From: Cloeon dipterum
Taxonomy: Eukaryota; Arthropoda; Insecta; Ephemeroptera; Baetidae
Direction of reading: 5' to 3'
Length of the DNA: 64,000 nucleotides
Assembly (NCBI RefSeq): GCF_949628265.1
Contig: NC_088788.1
Location: 33,280,335 to 33,344,334 of the forward strand
Of this stretch, positions 11,653 through 23,608 are shown piece after piece. The notes beneath the pieces are model-generated. The model worked only from the letters and a program-made list of their open reading frames with translations. It did not search any database and had not been told where the DNA came from. Every line of letters starts with the position of its first letter. Positions within the stretch are counted from its first letter, which is position 1. Position numbers and translations under genes: made by a program.

Positions 11653-14600
11653 TCAGAGAAACGCTTCACTTGGAATCGAGTTCATAGAGTAAAACTGCTG
11701 GAAGTATATCAGGGCGTTCCGCAAGTCCCACTTCATGTCGTCAAGGCACCTGGAGGGAGAGAATCAGGTTTACTTTCCATTTCTAAGACAGAAAATTGGC
11801 GTTTACTTTTTACTCCATTTTACGTTCATCCCGGTCACGTCTGACAACTTCTTCATGAGTCCCAGTTTTTGTTCATCATTGAATACGGTGAGTTTCGGAA
11901 TGGAACTCAAATAGAGATCATACGCAGGCAGTTTGTCATCAATTTCCTTCACCGCAACCTGCAAACAAGGCGAAAATTGTTAGTTTCATTAGAATTCATG
12001 AAATTGTGAGTAAATTACATTGGCCTGCTCAGTGGTGCAGTTGGTGATGTAGAGGAGTTCATTCACTATCAGATATGTGCCACTGCAATTAGCAAAAAAC
12101 AGCTTTTTCGAAAAGAACCTTGGTGGATAGGTGCTGTTTTTCTCTCTAAACACTCCGCTCACAGTCATGTGAACACTTTTTTCCTACGAAAGTCAAAGAC
12201 AACTGATTGTGAGAGAAACAAATTATCAATATTTACTGTGTAACAAGTTATGTCGACGCAGAAGGAGGCTGGATCATGCTCTGTGAGGCTGAAAAGTTGG
12301 TAGAGGTCCATTATCGCTTTATTCCCATCATTGATCAACCTCTCAGATTTGCTCATGTCGCTCATCTTCATAAGGTTTCTACTCTGTTGCAGGTAGAAAG
12401 ATAAACTGGAACAAGAGAAGTATAAATAACATTTTAAGAAATCCCTTTTAATATATTACAAAAGAATTGATTGACTGTGCAAGATCTGTAAGAGGTAGAG
12501 GTGTGAATAACTCAGCCCCGTTGATTTTAAAGAATGGAAATGAGCATGTTTATTGTCAGGTTTAATTTATCAATTTTGAATTTGTGTTGAATTATATTTT
12601 AACTACAGGAGCAACACCTGGCTCGCATTGTTAAAGGCCTTATTTCAGGAGTGTCAAAGCAATGGAAGATGTTTGAGCAGTTCGGGGCTGCCCAATGTCA
12701 GAGATAGCAAAAGGTGGTTAGTTTAGTGACTCCCAAATACTCAATGGTCTGGGAGGCGCACCAGCGCCGACTCGCCACTTGCTGGTTTTCGCACCATTCC
12801 AGCGGCTTTAGGGATGAATGTTTGGCATTTCAATCAAAGACCTTGGTGCAGGGAGGCGGAAAGATGGCCTCATTCGGCCAAAGCTCCTCTGCGGCTACTC
12901 GGGCCCCATGTTATCCGCTTGGCGGTGTTATTGGGACTTGGTGAGCTCATAGCCCACGGGATGTTCTGAGCAGAGGTATAAAAGGGAGTTATTTATTGGT
13001 AAGCTAAACAGGGCAGATGAAATGATAGTTTCTATAGCGTAGGAAGATTCCTTTAAATGGGGGGGGGGGGGAAGGACAGTAACACCTTAAATTGACGTTA
13101 TATCCAACATTGACCGATTTTTAATCTTTAAGCTGTAAGCTTCCTTAATAAAGCAGACATATTTTGTTTATACTTTGCATTGTTAGTGGTGGATTGGTCT
13201 TCCAGGACAGTGCAGGTCAAGGACATCAGTGCTTTTGAGTGGTAAATGCCCGACAGAAGGTCCCGCCTGTCGCTATCAAAAATGCTGAAATAGTGGGTCA
13301 GAAATTGCTGCGTGAATTCCTCGGCTCCTTTGTTCTGGAAGAAATGTGGCTTGTAGGTACGCTTTCCAAAGTTCACAATCTTGCAGCCATCCTAAAAAAT
13401 GATATTTTTAACTGAAACTGCACATATAAGCAAACAAGTTACCAAAGTTTCAAGATTTGGCCACACCTTCAAGACGTCCCTGCAAATGGTTGGTTCTTAA
13501 AAAGGGATAAGAAACAATGAAATTTTTTACTCAATGTACTCCTTTTCCGTTGAATAAAAGCTGCACAATGGGTTGCCATCTAAATAGACCTCTTTTAATG
13601 GACACTTGTTGAATTGGTACAAAGCTGACATATTGAGCTGCCACAAGAATAAATTATTTAATCAAATAAATGCTTTAAGCCAGTTGGTTACCAGGTTGTT
13701 TCGAAGATCCAACACTTGCAGATTGCGATGTGGCATGAAAGTTCCCCCATTTTTAAAAAGATCAAATTTAGTCAGTCGGTTGTTAGAGAGATCAAGTGAT
13801 ATGAACGATTTTGTTGCGATAGCTTGATTCGTGAAAATATTTGCCAGGTTTGGCGTAAAGCTTAGCGGGAAGAACACATGTGGATCCAATTCTGAGAAAA
13901 TAAAGTTTTTTTTAGCATTGAACACTTCAGCAAATAATATTATTTTTTTTTTTTTTAAAAATTGTATGGAATTTATATGATTTTAGATGTGACATTATTG
14001 TATTGTTTGTTATTTGATTGTAATTGTAACTCATGATTAGGACGTACTTGGTGACGTCGAAACTGGTCGAGAAATAAAGAAGACGAATTTCTCTTTAATT
14101 TGACAACGAGGATGAAGCCTGGTTTTAATTATATTCAACATGAAAACAACCTCGAGTGGTCGCACTTTTCAAATATTAAATAATATCACCTTTATTCTTG
14201 TGGAATGTAGACAAGTCTAAATGTTTTCTCTTGGTGTCCAATTTGTTTTTTAACGCAGCCTCAATGCGACCCGCCAGCATGCTGTTTTCAGGCTTATCGC
14301 AATCCACCTCTAGGGTCACAGTGACCTAGAGAAAAACACTTTCAAAATTAATAATTTCTTTTTATTATTTTTTCCCACCTGTCCTAGCTGGTCAGAATGC
14401 AGTATCAAGTTTTTCTTCATAAGCAGTTCAATATGAGCCGAGCATTGCGTCGAGTAGAAAACACTGTCAGTCCCCTCAAAGTGGAACTGAAGTGGGTGCA
14501 ATGCAAATATCAGCATAAAACTGTTGTGCAATCGCAATAAAACACACTCACATTATAAATTGTAAATCTATTATGAATGTAGGTCTGGAACTCATCAACT

Positions 14601-17600
14601 ATTCCAAACATAATGGTTTCCCTGGAGAACTGAATTGTGTCCAACAACTGAAACATATATAGGCAAAAGATATTAAAAGAGCAATTATTTTACATTTTGA
14701 CTAGCAGAAAACTAATTTAGTGGACTGGAAAGAGGGGAATAATCTAAAATTATAGCACTAAAACCTTATTTGAATAGAAAAGGAACTATGCATTTACAAG
14801 TGAAGATATTAAAAATTGAAAAACTGGTGGAAACAAACAAAAAGCAAAATAATAATTCATATTTTTTAGAACGATCAAGATTTTTTTGTAAAAGAGTTTT
14901 TAAAAAAGATTTTCACGCTTGTTTTTTGCGATTTTCTTATAAGCTTAAGATACCCAATTAATAAATATTTATCATACAATAATACTAAAACAAAATAAAT
15001 TATAGCTTTTTACTAGAAATTTTAAAACTCAACTTGCAAATCTACATGGTACATTCATACCGTTTCCAATAAACCTAGAATCCATGCAGACTGGTCTAGA
15101 ACAAAATTTTCTTCTAATTCTTTGTTTTAATTTACAACAAACAACAGTTTTCCATAGAACTGATTTCAAAAACCTACTTCACTAATTTTAATCTGACAGA
15201 AATGATTATTGGTGCTAAACTGTATGACGAGAGAGTTATGTTTCAAAGTGGGTTAATACTGTCACAAGGGTAAAAATAAAATCAAGTATGCTATTCCAGA
15301 TAATAAAGTGTGCAGCTTACCCTGAATTTTGTCCAAAAGTAGTCTCCAAGCGTATTTCTAAAATTTTTGAACGTTTTCAGCTGGTTTAAAATAGAGATGG
15401 CGGTCACATTAACACCGTCACTTCCTCTAACTGGATGGAAGAAGATCTTTTCGGTAGTCCTTTGATGCGATTCTGCTGGGGTTTCCTCCAGAGCCACATC
15501 TTCTACCCGAGATGCGTCTAACGAATCCAACACGTCCATGTAATTGGCATAGCTCACTGATGAAGATGGCAACGACTTTGCCAAAGACGCCTCAGAAACT
15601 GGAACTTCGGCGACTGGGACTTCTTCAACGGGTTTAAAAGTCTTTTCAAACTTTGGCTCGCTGTCTGATGGTCTGGTTGGGCTTCCCTCTGACAAGAATT
15701 CCTGCTTGATATGCGAAGGAATCAAGAGCGACCGTGGCTTCATGGGTAACTTTTGGGAATCAGGCGTTACAGCATGAACCTCCTCATTGTTTTCGAAGAG
15801 GGTTGCCAAATAGTCATTGCCTTTTGTTCTAACTAGAGAAATCAGTTTGGCAAAGCGTTTGGGGAAGTCCGAAGGAAAACGGGATATTGCCTGCTGCTCC
15901 TCGAGCGAGAGCATGGTGGCGTTCACTTGTTCATTGAAAAAGAGCTTCAGGTCCGTTACAGTAAGTGAGAAGTACGCCATCGCGCATGGGTCCTCTTGAA
16001 ATGGCCTCACAACATTAGCTTTGCTGACTCTCAGGTGAGCCCACTGCTTCAAAATGAGCAGCTCTTGAAACCTGTTAAATTACAAATTGTTAAAGGGAAG
16101 ATATAAGGTTAATCGCTTATTTATGACAGCCCAAACGCTTTGGAGCAGTTCCATGTGAATTTGGGCGCGACCTTATTTCGAAATTCAGATTTTTAAGGAT
16201 GGTAGCTTCCTACTTTATTTCGTATTTGAGGTTTAGGTTCAAAATTTAGCCTGTGAAATTCTGCACAAGTACACCAAGTTCCATGGTGGCAATCTGAAGC
16301 TTAAAAACCGGTTTGAAGCCTAAAATTAATGGAATAAAATTTTTAATGTCCAATTTAAATCGACACCTTAAGGGTAACCAAATTAAACAATTTAATATTA
16401 TGTAAATTCTTCAGGATCAAACCCTGTCGTGACCCTGAGTCTCAAAACAATAAAAATCTTAAAATATTACTGATTTGCATGTCTTTTTACAGGTTTTACA
16501 AGCTATAAGCGCACTGAAGACTTTAAAATATCTAAGAATGTCTCCCAAAGGAAGGCAAGCTAAGAAAGTGGGTTTTATCCGTAGATTCATTCTGAATCCT
16601 GCACTCAATCGTTTAAAAAAACTATCAAACATCAAAATTAACATTTAGAATTAAATAAAAAAAAGAAATTTACCTTTTAGCGAAGTACTGAGCAAATGTG
16701 GAGAGCTGATTGAATGGAGTTTCATAGAGGAGGTAGGCAGATTCATCCAGGGTGGTCGGAATTTTGTTATTTTCCCGCAAGATTTCCATTATGTAATCAA
16801 GAACCACCTTTTTCTGGACATACTGCTGGATTTCAATGCAGAGGCGGTCATAGGAAATGTCATAGTCGTTTCTAGATTGTTGCTCGACAAGATACATGAA
16901 ACGATTTTTGTCTGTAGTTGTAGTGCGTTTTTTAAGTTCACGTTCAAGCGCATCCTCCTTCTTCACGTTATTTGTAACTCTCAAAAACTTCGCTTTCAAG
17001 CCTTGATTAATGAACAGAGCCCCGATCTCGTCGGGTTTCTTGCTTTCCACATTAGAGGTGTTTCCTTTGATGGTGATCATATACTTCCGAAGCAGGTCTC
17101 TTTCACCGAAATTCAGCAGGGCGTACAGCAATTGGAAAACGCTCTTAGCAACTTGTCCCAGCTTTGTGGTGCTGTAAAAGTGCAAAACGGGATTGGACGG
17201 ATCATCACTTCTGAAGTTGCAATCCAGAATAAGCAGGATTTCGGAGAGCTGATGAAATCCAAAAAAATGCTGGTCTTTAACGATGTGCCAGAGCTTTGAT
17301 CTTTCATCAAGAGACAGCTCTACAAACGGTTTGGAGAACACCTCTTTAGACTGCAACTCCAGAAAAGCTTTCGCGTCCATGTCCTGGATATCGTTAACGA
17401 CTCCTTGCTTCTGAGGGGCTGCCGTTGACGTAGAGACTTGAGTAAACGGCGCTGCTGGATTCTGAGGCCATTGCAACACTGGCAGTGAAGGATGCCGAAG
17501 CCAATGCATCGCTGGCCCAGCAGGTGCAGGCTGCTGAGGCCTCGGAGGTTGGAGCCATGGAGCGGGAGGTCGATTTTCAAATCGAGATGTTTGTGCCGGT

Positions 17601-17791
17601 GTTTGAGGAACCGCATAAAATGGCAGAGATGGAGAAGCTGTAGTTGTTGCTACTGGTTGAAGGTTGTTTGGATTTGGCTTATTTATTGGTTGAGGTTTAA
17701 CAGGAATTATTTGCCGAATTTGCAAATTGTTGAAATTGTGGACCTGAGCCTTTTTCTCCTTTTTCTTATTCCTATTCCTATTTCTGGGCAT
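11653..17791 (-). CDS. NXF-family protein with a ~590-residue N-terminal extension, 1117 aa
   Basis: Thirteen exons join in phase: 17791-16674, 16071-15321, 14647-14552, 14486-14379, 14325-14190, 13891-13692, 13637-13531, 13479-13443, 13391-13174, 12405-12237, 12183-12019, 11958-11807 and 11749-11653. From about residue 600 the chain is NXF: RRM-like, LRR (SLDLSNNRLTKFD, VLDLRNNL), NTF2-like (EFTQQFLTHYFSIFD) and TAP-C (CLDDMKWDLRNALIYF). Several exon lengths equal those of NXF-a (107, 37, 218, 169, 152 nt), so the two are duplicates. The first 590 residues are new: a basic start (MPRNRNRNKKKEKK), a Pro/Gln/Ala-rich stretch to about 135, a predicted helical part at about 140-470 (LSLDERSKLWHIV, LLNFGERDLLRKYM), then an acidic/Pro linker. 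I do not recognise this part. The end of exon 2 (LGDYFWTKFR) aligns with the end of NXF-a exon 1, which supports a real fusion rather than two genes. Confidence 0.88.
12655..12975. repeat. Dispersed repeat, copy 2
   Basis: Lies in the 768-bp intron between exons 9 and 10 of NXF-b. Its reverse complement matches 956-1253 over nearly its whole length, including the GGATAACATGGGGCCCGAGT block. It carries an extra segment near 12745-12800. Confidence 0.75.
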
Positions 17792-17815
17792 GATGTTTGT
17801 GTTTTCTTGAAAAAA

Positions 17816-19154
17816 CTGGAAAATTTTGAAATTAGGATTGGTTGGAACAGCATAAATATTTTGAAAAGGTTGTTCAATACGTAAGTATAGATAATTTTGA
17901 ACGGGGAATCAAAAGGATTTGTGTAAATTAAGGGTGGCTCCTCAATTTTAAGCTGGAACATAAATTATGGGAGTGAGTCAGGAATGAGCAGACACATGAG
18001 GTGACAAGCCTTTCCCAGACCCACGATTAAAGGTAAACAAATTAACCGTCAGGAGGGAAAAATTTGAAGTCCTAAATATTTTAATTTTGCTTGAATAGCA
18101 GTTGTGTAAAACGAATACACATACATCATTACTGCTCTTCTTATTACTTTCCAAATTTGTATAGCACATGTCATAATAAAGTGAGCACAAAAAGCAAAGC
18201 GTATAATATGGAAAAATTAGTTTTAGCCACAGAGTTCCAGTTGTTACGCCTACGCCACCCCTACTTTTATATGGGATTCTCAGATTCTCATAAGAATGTG
18301 TAGCCCGGCAGAAAACTGTAACTTTACCAATATATGTATTATGATAATACATACATACACGCGTGTATGTAATCAATAGAACTCACCTGAATAAGAGCTG
18401 AATTATGTATGTAAGTTCGGTTAAAACGAGATTTTTTGTTCAGCCAGAATAGCTGCAATGAATGAAATTATTATTAAATCAATTCATCTAGATTCAAAGC
18501 CACCTACAAGCGCTGTTCCGCAGGTGGTGTTCTTTTCTTGTTGTCGTTGCCTTTGGTTCTTGTTTCGTGATTTTTGTTAGCTGGCCGATCTTGTGCACTG
18601 TATTATTCATTTTTCGTTCGTAAAGTGACCGATAGATGGCTTCCCCTTCAAAGTGGTTCCAAATTGAAGTGCAGTGAGCGAACAAATTTAAAATTAAAGA
18701 GACTGTAGAGTCAGCCATCTTGACTTGGAAATTGGAAGGGACGCGTCTCATAAGACTTGTTTATTTATATTTTCGCGCGGTGGAAACTGGATAAGATGGC
18801 GGTCTTTTTTCACATTCCCATGAAAAAGTACCAAAATACGATACGAAAAACAAAAGCATTCCACAGTTTCATCGATTGTATTCGGTGTAAATTCAGCAAT
18901 CTTCGGGTGTTTTGAGCTTGTCTCGACAATATCCCTCGAAATTGGATTAAATTTTGGACTTTGGATCGGATCTTGATTACTTTCTCAAATAATTTAAGGT
19001 ACGGTGAGATCGGATTGAAGTTGAAATATTATATTAATGCTCAACAATATTGCAGTCACCCTTAGCACTTAATTTCCTTAATTTGTTCATATATATTTTT
19101 TGGGAGCACATGGCTTTCAGATTAATATGTAATTAATTGTCTTATATCTTCCAG
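17816..19154. promoter_or_regulatory. Divergent promoter and 5' UTR introns, NXF-b / SAP30BP
   Basis: For NXF-b (minus strand), a strong donor at 18387/18386 (TTCAG then GTGAGT) pairs with an acceptor at 17816, 24 nt before its ATG: a 5' UTR intron. For SAP30BP (plus strand), donors at 18998 (AAG then GTACGG) or 19003 pair with the acceptor at 19154, directly before its ATG. Between them, AAGATGGCGG at 18795 and its reverse-oriented relative at 18714-18724 match the YY1/Pho-type element often found at housekeeping start sites. Confidence 0.55.
18494..18718 (-). CDS. Small ORF of 74 aa in the divergent promoter (doubtful)
   Basis: An ATG at 18718 (MADSTVSLILNLFAH start) inside an AAGATGGCTGAC context opens 74 codons ending in TGA at 18494. 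A basic Lys/Arg-rich C-terminus follows a short hydrophobic start. I recognise no family. It may be a true micro-protein, an upstream ORF in the NXF-b 5' UTR, or chance. Confidence 0.25.
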   Translation of the reverse strand: MADSTVSLILNLFAHCTSIWNHFEGEAIYRSLYERKMNNTVHKIGQLTKITKQEPKATTTRKEHHLRNSACRWL

Positions 19155-20167
19155 ATGTCGCATTCGTTGGCATCTTTGACAGCAACTTACACAGACTCCG
19201 AGAATGAGGACGAGGAGGAGCCAGGTCACGAGGCTGGAATTGTGACCCTCACTGAGGAAAGCAGCCTTTCAAAACCGCCATCACCTGCGCAAGCATTGGG
19301 CCGAGTGAGAAGAAAACGGGCCCACCTCAATCGGCTTGTGTCCTACCAAGACGCAGATAATGTGTCTTCAGAGGGCGAAGACACAGACAATGAATACACA
19401 GACGAGGAAATGTTGGAAGACGGCAAGGACCAGGACGCTGAGGCTGAAGCTGCCCTGAATGCCGTTAAGAAGGAAGTCAGACGACCAGTCCCCACTGACG
19501 TCCAAATGCCTGAAGAACCAAAAGGAAAATGTTCAGAGGAGCACGTTAAACGAGTTCTGAAGCAATTTGAAAAGGTACTACAAAATAATATTATTTAGGA
19601 AGCTAAATCAATTTATGCTTGCTATTTAATTCGTAAATTTTACCAAATTTTGGCTCTTTATTAACCTGTTGATCTATTTTACTTGTGTTTCAGGTACAAA
19701 ACGGACTAGACGTGAACGCAATATTCCAGAGGCGGAAAGACTTCAGAAATCCTAGTATTTACGAAAAATTGCTTCTTTACTGCAACATAAACGAGCTCGG
19801 CACCAACTACCCTCCACACATGTACGATCCGACCCGCTGGGGCAAAGACTCTTACTATGAGGAGCTGTCTAAAGTGCAGAAAATCGAGATGGACAAGAAG
19901 GAAAAGGAGAAGAAGGAGAAAGCAAAGGTCGAGATCGTCACTGGCACGGCGAGAAAGCCGCCCACACTGCTGCTCCCGACAGGCGGAGCTACGCTTAAAC
20001 CTTCCGCCGCTTTGGCGACTGCTGCGGCCACGGCAGCGTCCATCGAAGAGAAGAGGAAGTCTAAGTGGGACCAAGTTGGAAATTCTGTATTGACTGCTAA
20101 TGTGACTGGAACGAAGGGAACTGTTATCTCTGCGTTTGGCTCGCTGCCTAAGAGGCCAAAGATTTGA
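19155..20167 (+). CDS. SAP30BP: SAP30-binding protein (HCNGP family), 297 aa
   Basis: Two exons, 19155-19574 (140 codons) and 19694-20167, join in phase 0. The ATG follows directly on a splice acceptor. The N-terminal half is acidic and Ser/Glu-rich (SENEDEEEP, SSEGEDTDNEYTDEE). The HCNGP domain runs from about residue 125 to 220 and has the family signatures IYEKLLLYCNINELGTNYP and PTRWGKDSYYEELSKVQ. A Lys-rich helix and an Ala/Thr-rich C-terminus ending near KRKSKWDQVG follow. SAP30BP is a nuclear transcriptional co-regulator that interacts with SAP30, and it is also linked to splicing of short introns. Length agrees with human (about 308). AATAAA lies at about 20203. Confidence 0.95.
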
Positions 20168-23100
20168 GTGACTGTGTTAATCACAACTATTAATGCAATG
20201 TAAAATAAACGCTTAGCTTTAAATTTATATAGATTTTTCTCTAAATTATATTTTCCTTATAATTACGGCTCATATTAAATTTGTTTAAATGAAACAATCG
20301 ACAACTATGGCAGGGCAAACCTTTGCAGTGAGTGTTAAAATTATATCTGAGTATGAAACCTTTGGAGTTAGATACCCAAAATTTTATATGAAAGGAAAGT
20401 TAAATTTCTTAAAAAAATTAAATTGTCTTCAATGTTCTTGGTTCTTTTCGACGTATTTGTGCGCCGCTCTTTAATTTTGTTACTATCAACAGTTTAAAAT
20501 ACTGTTATCAATTTACAGTGATGGAGTCTTGCAATTTGCCATTAGAATCTGATCAGCTCCCTGTTTTTTTCCCATTTCACTATCACTTGCCTGCATTTTA
20601 TGTTTTACAAGGAAACTAATGAATCGACATATTTTAGTTTTTAGCGAAATTATTGAAAATATAAAATAAAATATTATTTGAAATTTTTAAAAAAAAATTT
20701 ATTTGAACCTATCTATATCTATAAATATTTTTAAATATTTTGCTATGAAACAAAAAATTACCTAAAGCTATATCAACTGGCGTATAAATGGTGTCATCAA
20801 TTACATCGGACAGCGCATAGTTTAAATTTAGAGTCTATTTTAAATTATTCTATGTGATTGGAACAAAGTTCTTGCTTTGTAAAAGGAACATTTTTACATT
20901 AAGTTTTCCGACCAATAGTGAATAGAAATAATTCCTTTATTACTTAAAAAAATCTCAAAACCTGTAATTTTGTTATGACTGCATGGTTAACGCTTCCTGC
21001 AAGCTTGGCCAAATTTGGAATACTTTAGAAAAAAATTCATAGCTTTTTATTATAACAATTACTAGGTTTTTGCTATAATGCCATTAACGATTTTGTGTGA
21101 AATATATTTTAATATTTTAGTTAAATTATACAAAATTTGAGTGCACAGCACAACTAACTATATTCAGAATAAGCATCAATTTTTGCCAAAAGAATTAATG
21201 GCATATGAGTGACATTTATTGATGTTTTGCAGTTTTAAAATTTTTGGTAAGTACTTTTTACCCATGTATCAATACTACACAAAGTAAAAAGCGCTAAACT
21301 TAATAAAAAAATGTATATTTTTCTGAGCAACAGAGGTGACATAATATAATTTAGAAGTCGTCACGTGGTGTGTAATAATGCGATAATTAAAATGCACTGC
21401 AGTAATGCGAATGTAACATCATCTTATAAATTAGAAAGTGGCATTGTGCATATTGGATTTGTATAATTGAGCGTACGTGCCTAGCTCATGTCCGCCGCAG
21501 AATGGCTCGTAAAATATCCACAATGCAATGTGTTATATTAGGCCCGCAGCAGGTTAGCGGAGACGGAGGAATTCTGCTGGGCGCGTCAAAACACGAGAGT
21601 CAATCTCACTTCTCCGAAATATTGCACACGCTGTCATGATTTTTGCGGCCAATAAAACGAAAATTGGCAATAAAAGAGGAAATATGGAGAAAAAGAAGAG
21701 TTCAAAAAATGGTTTTTGTGGTCACTCGAGTGTTTCAGGGTCACAGGAAGTTGTTAACTGACATTATAATCGAGATGACACAAATAATAACTGAGTTCAA
21801 AAAACTATATCACATTTATAAAACAAAGAGGATTTTCATATTTTATAATAAATAAATAAAAGTAGACCTACTGAATAATTAAAAAGCCTTAACAGTAGAA
21901 GTGGCTTCCCTTAAAAGATGAAAAAATCTTCTTCCCATGCTCTAATTGTCAGGGATTTATAATAAAGATACTTTTGTCCTTTGTTCCTCCGCCGACAATT
22001 TTTGTCGCCAATTAATTTCGCAAAGCACCTGGGAAAGATAAGGTTAAGCGATTTCAATTCATGATCGTGTGAATGTGTTTGCTTGTGATGGAGAGGAAGG
22101 AAGGTGAGCGCTTTCTCTCTAGGAGAGGGACCATGCAGATGCTTTCTCTCTATTTGCCTCTGCAGGAGAGGGAGCAGTATTCCGGTGTGTTCGTGATTAC
22201 GCCGTCGCCACCGGCCTCACAGGTCCTCTTCAGATGGAAGAGGGAGAGTTCAAGGATGGGTTTTATATCAGATTCTGCCAGAATCTCTTTTCACTTTCTT
22301 GGCAATAAAATATACAGCTTTGAATGTCAGTATAGTGTTCCCAAGAGAGCTATTATGGTTTCTTTCGACATCAAATGGGAATCTTTCTTTTACTTTTTAG
22401 TAACCCTAAAATTGTCTCAAAGAAAAACTTGTCCTGCTATAATATAGTTGTTTTGTGATTTTTTTTTAACTGCTAGGCCTAAATTAGGAGTATTACCTAT
22501 TTATAAATAATTTTGGTTTATGAAATTTCCGTATCATGATGGTGAATTCTCATCTTATAGCAGTGAATTTTAAATCGAATTAATGGCAACACTCGTAAAT
22601 GTGTGAAATGATAAAATAATTTTATTTTTTCCTTTTTACTCTGCTCCAAATCACAATATGATTAAGTTTTCCGCGCGTTTGCAGTACAAATAAAGAAAAA
22701 ACAGGATTAGGCCTATTCAGCAACTATGCAGCTACACTAATTTCTTTTATTCCTATTTAAATTAAAAAATCCACTGCGCAATTGATATTCGGACGTTATT
22801 TTTTTGTGCTGGGAAGCCGGAAAGCCTGTAGGGCGCGCCAGTTGGAGCCAAATCATGTCGATATACTATTAGCTCATAAAGTTTTTTACGACTATTTTGT
22901 TCAACGATCGAGGACAAAGTCTGAGTATCAGCAGAAAACTCCTTTCTCGAGCATGAACACCTTCAATTCATTATAAATATCTTGCGAGTAATTTGTATTT
23001 GAATGTGAGTATTTTCTACTTTATTTTATTTCAAATTTAAAAATTATTATGACAACACAGCTAATAACTCACAATCAGTGGATTTGAAAATTTATTTAGA

Positions 23101-23608
23101 AAATAAAATGGACTTCGTTTTGGTAAAAGATTTGTTATTATGGAACAAATAAATATAAACAAAGTTTGAAGCCAAGCTGGTATTTTTGTTTAATTTAATA
23201 TGAATTTCCTTGTTTCACAAAACTCTTTTCCAATGAGCCAGTCGACGGTCCCAATTTAGTACACTGACGCATTTTTGAAGCGCGCGTATTCGAGAGAAAG
23301 AGTTATTCACCTCTGGTATATATCTTGCAGCGGCGGCAGCGAAAACAAGAGAGAGATGCACCCGTTCTCGCATTCGCCGGCTTTGAAGGAAGCGGAGCCG
23401 CGGAGAGGCGATAGAAAGCGTTGCGAACCTAACTCGCGGGGCCAACGCGAACGTGCAAAGAGACTGCAGCCCATTAGTCTCTGTAGCTGCGGAGCAGCAT
23501 GTGAAGTAGGCTGCCCAGTGTCTCGCGTGGACTCTCGTATATTGGTGTGCTCTCGATTTCGCGCAAATTTAAGGATACTTCGCTAAAACAACAACAAGTG
23601 CCGCAACC
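20168..23608. other. Gene-poor AT-rich interval and DUF2236 promoter
   Basis: No coding exon with splice support. Patches at 21480-21640 and 22060-22260 are GC- or purine-rich and may be regulatory, but I cannot prove it. From 23270 to 23600 the base composition rises in GC; this is the probable promoter and 5' UTR of the gene starting at 23609, with a TATA-like TATATA at about 23318. Confidence 0.35.
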
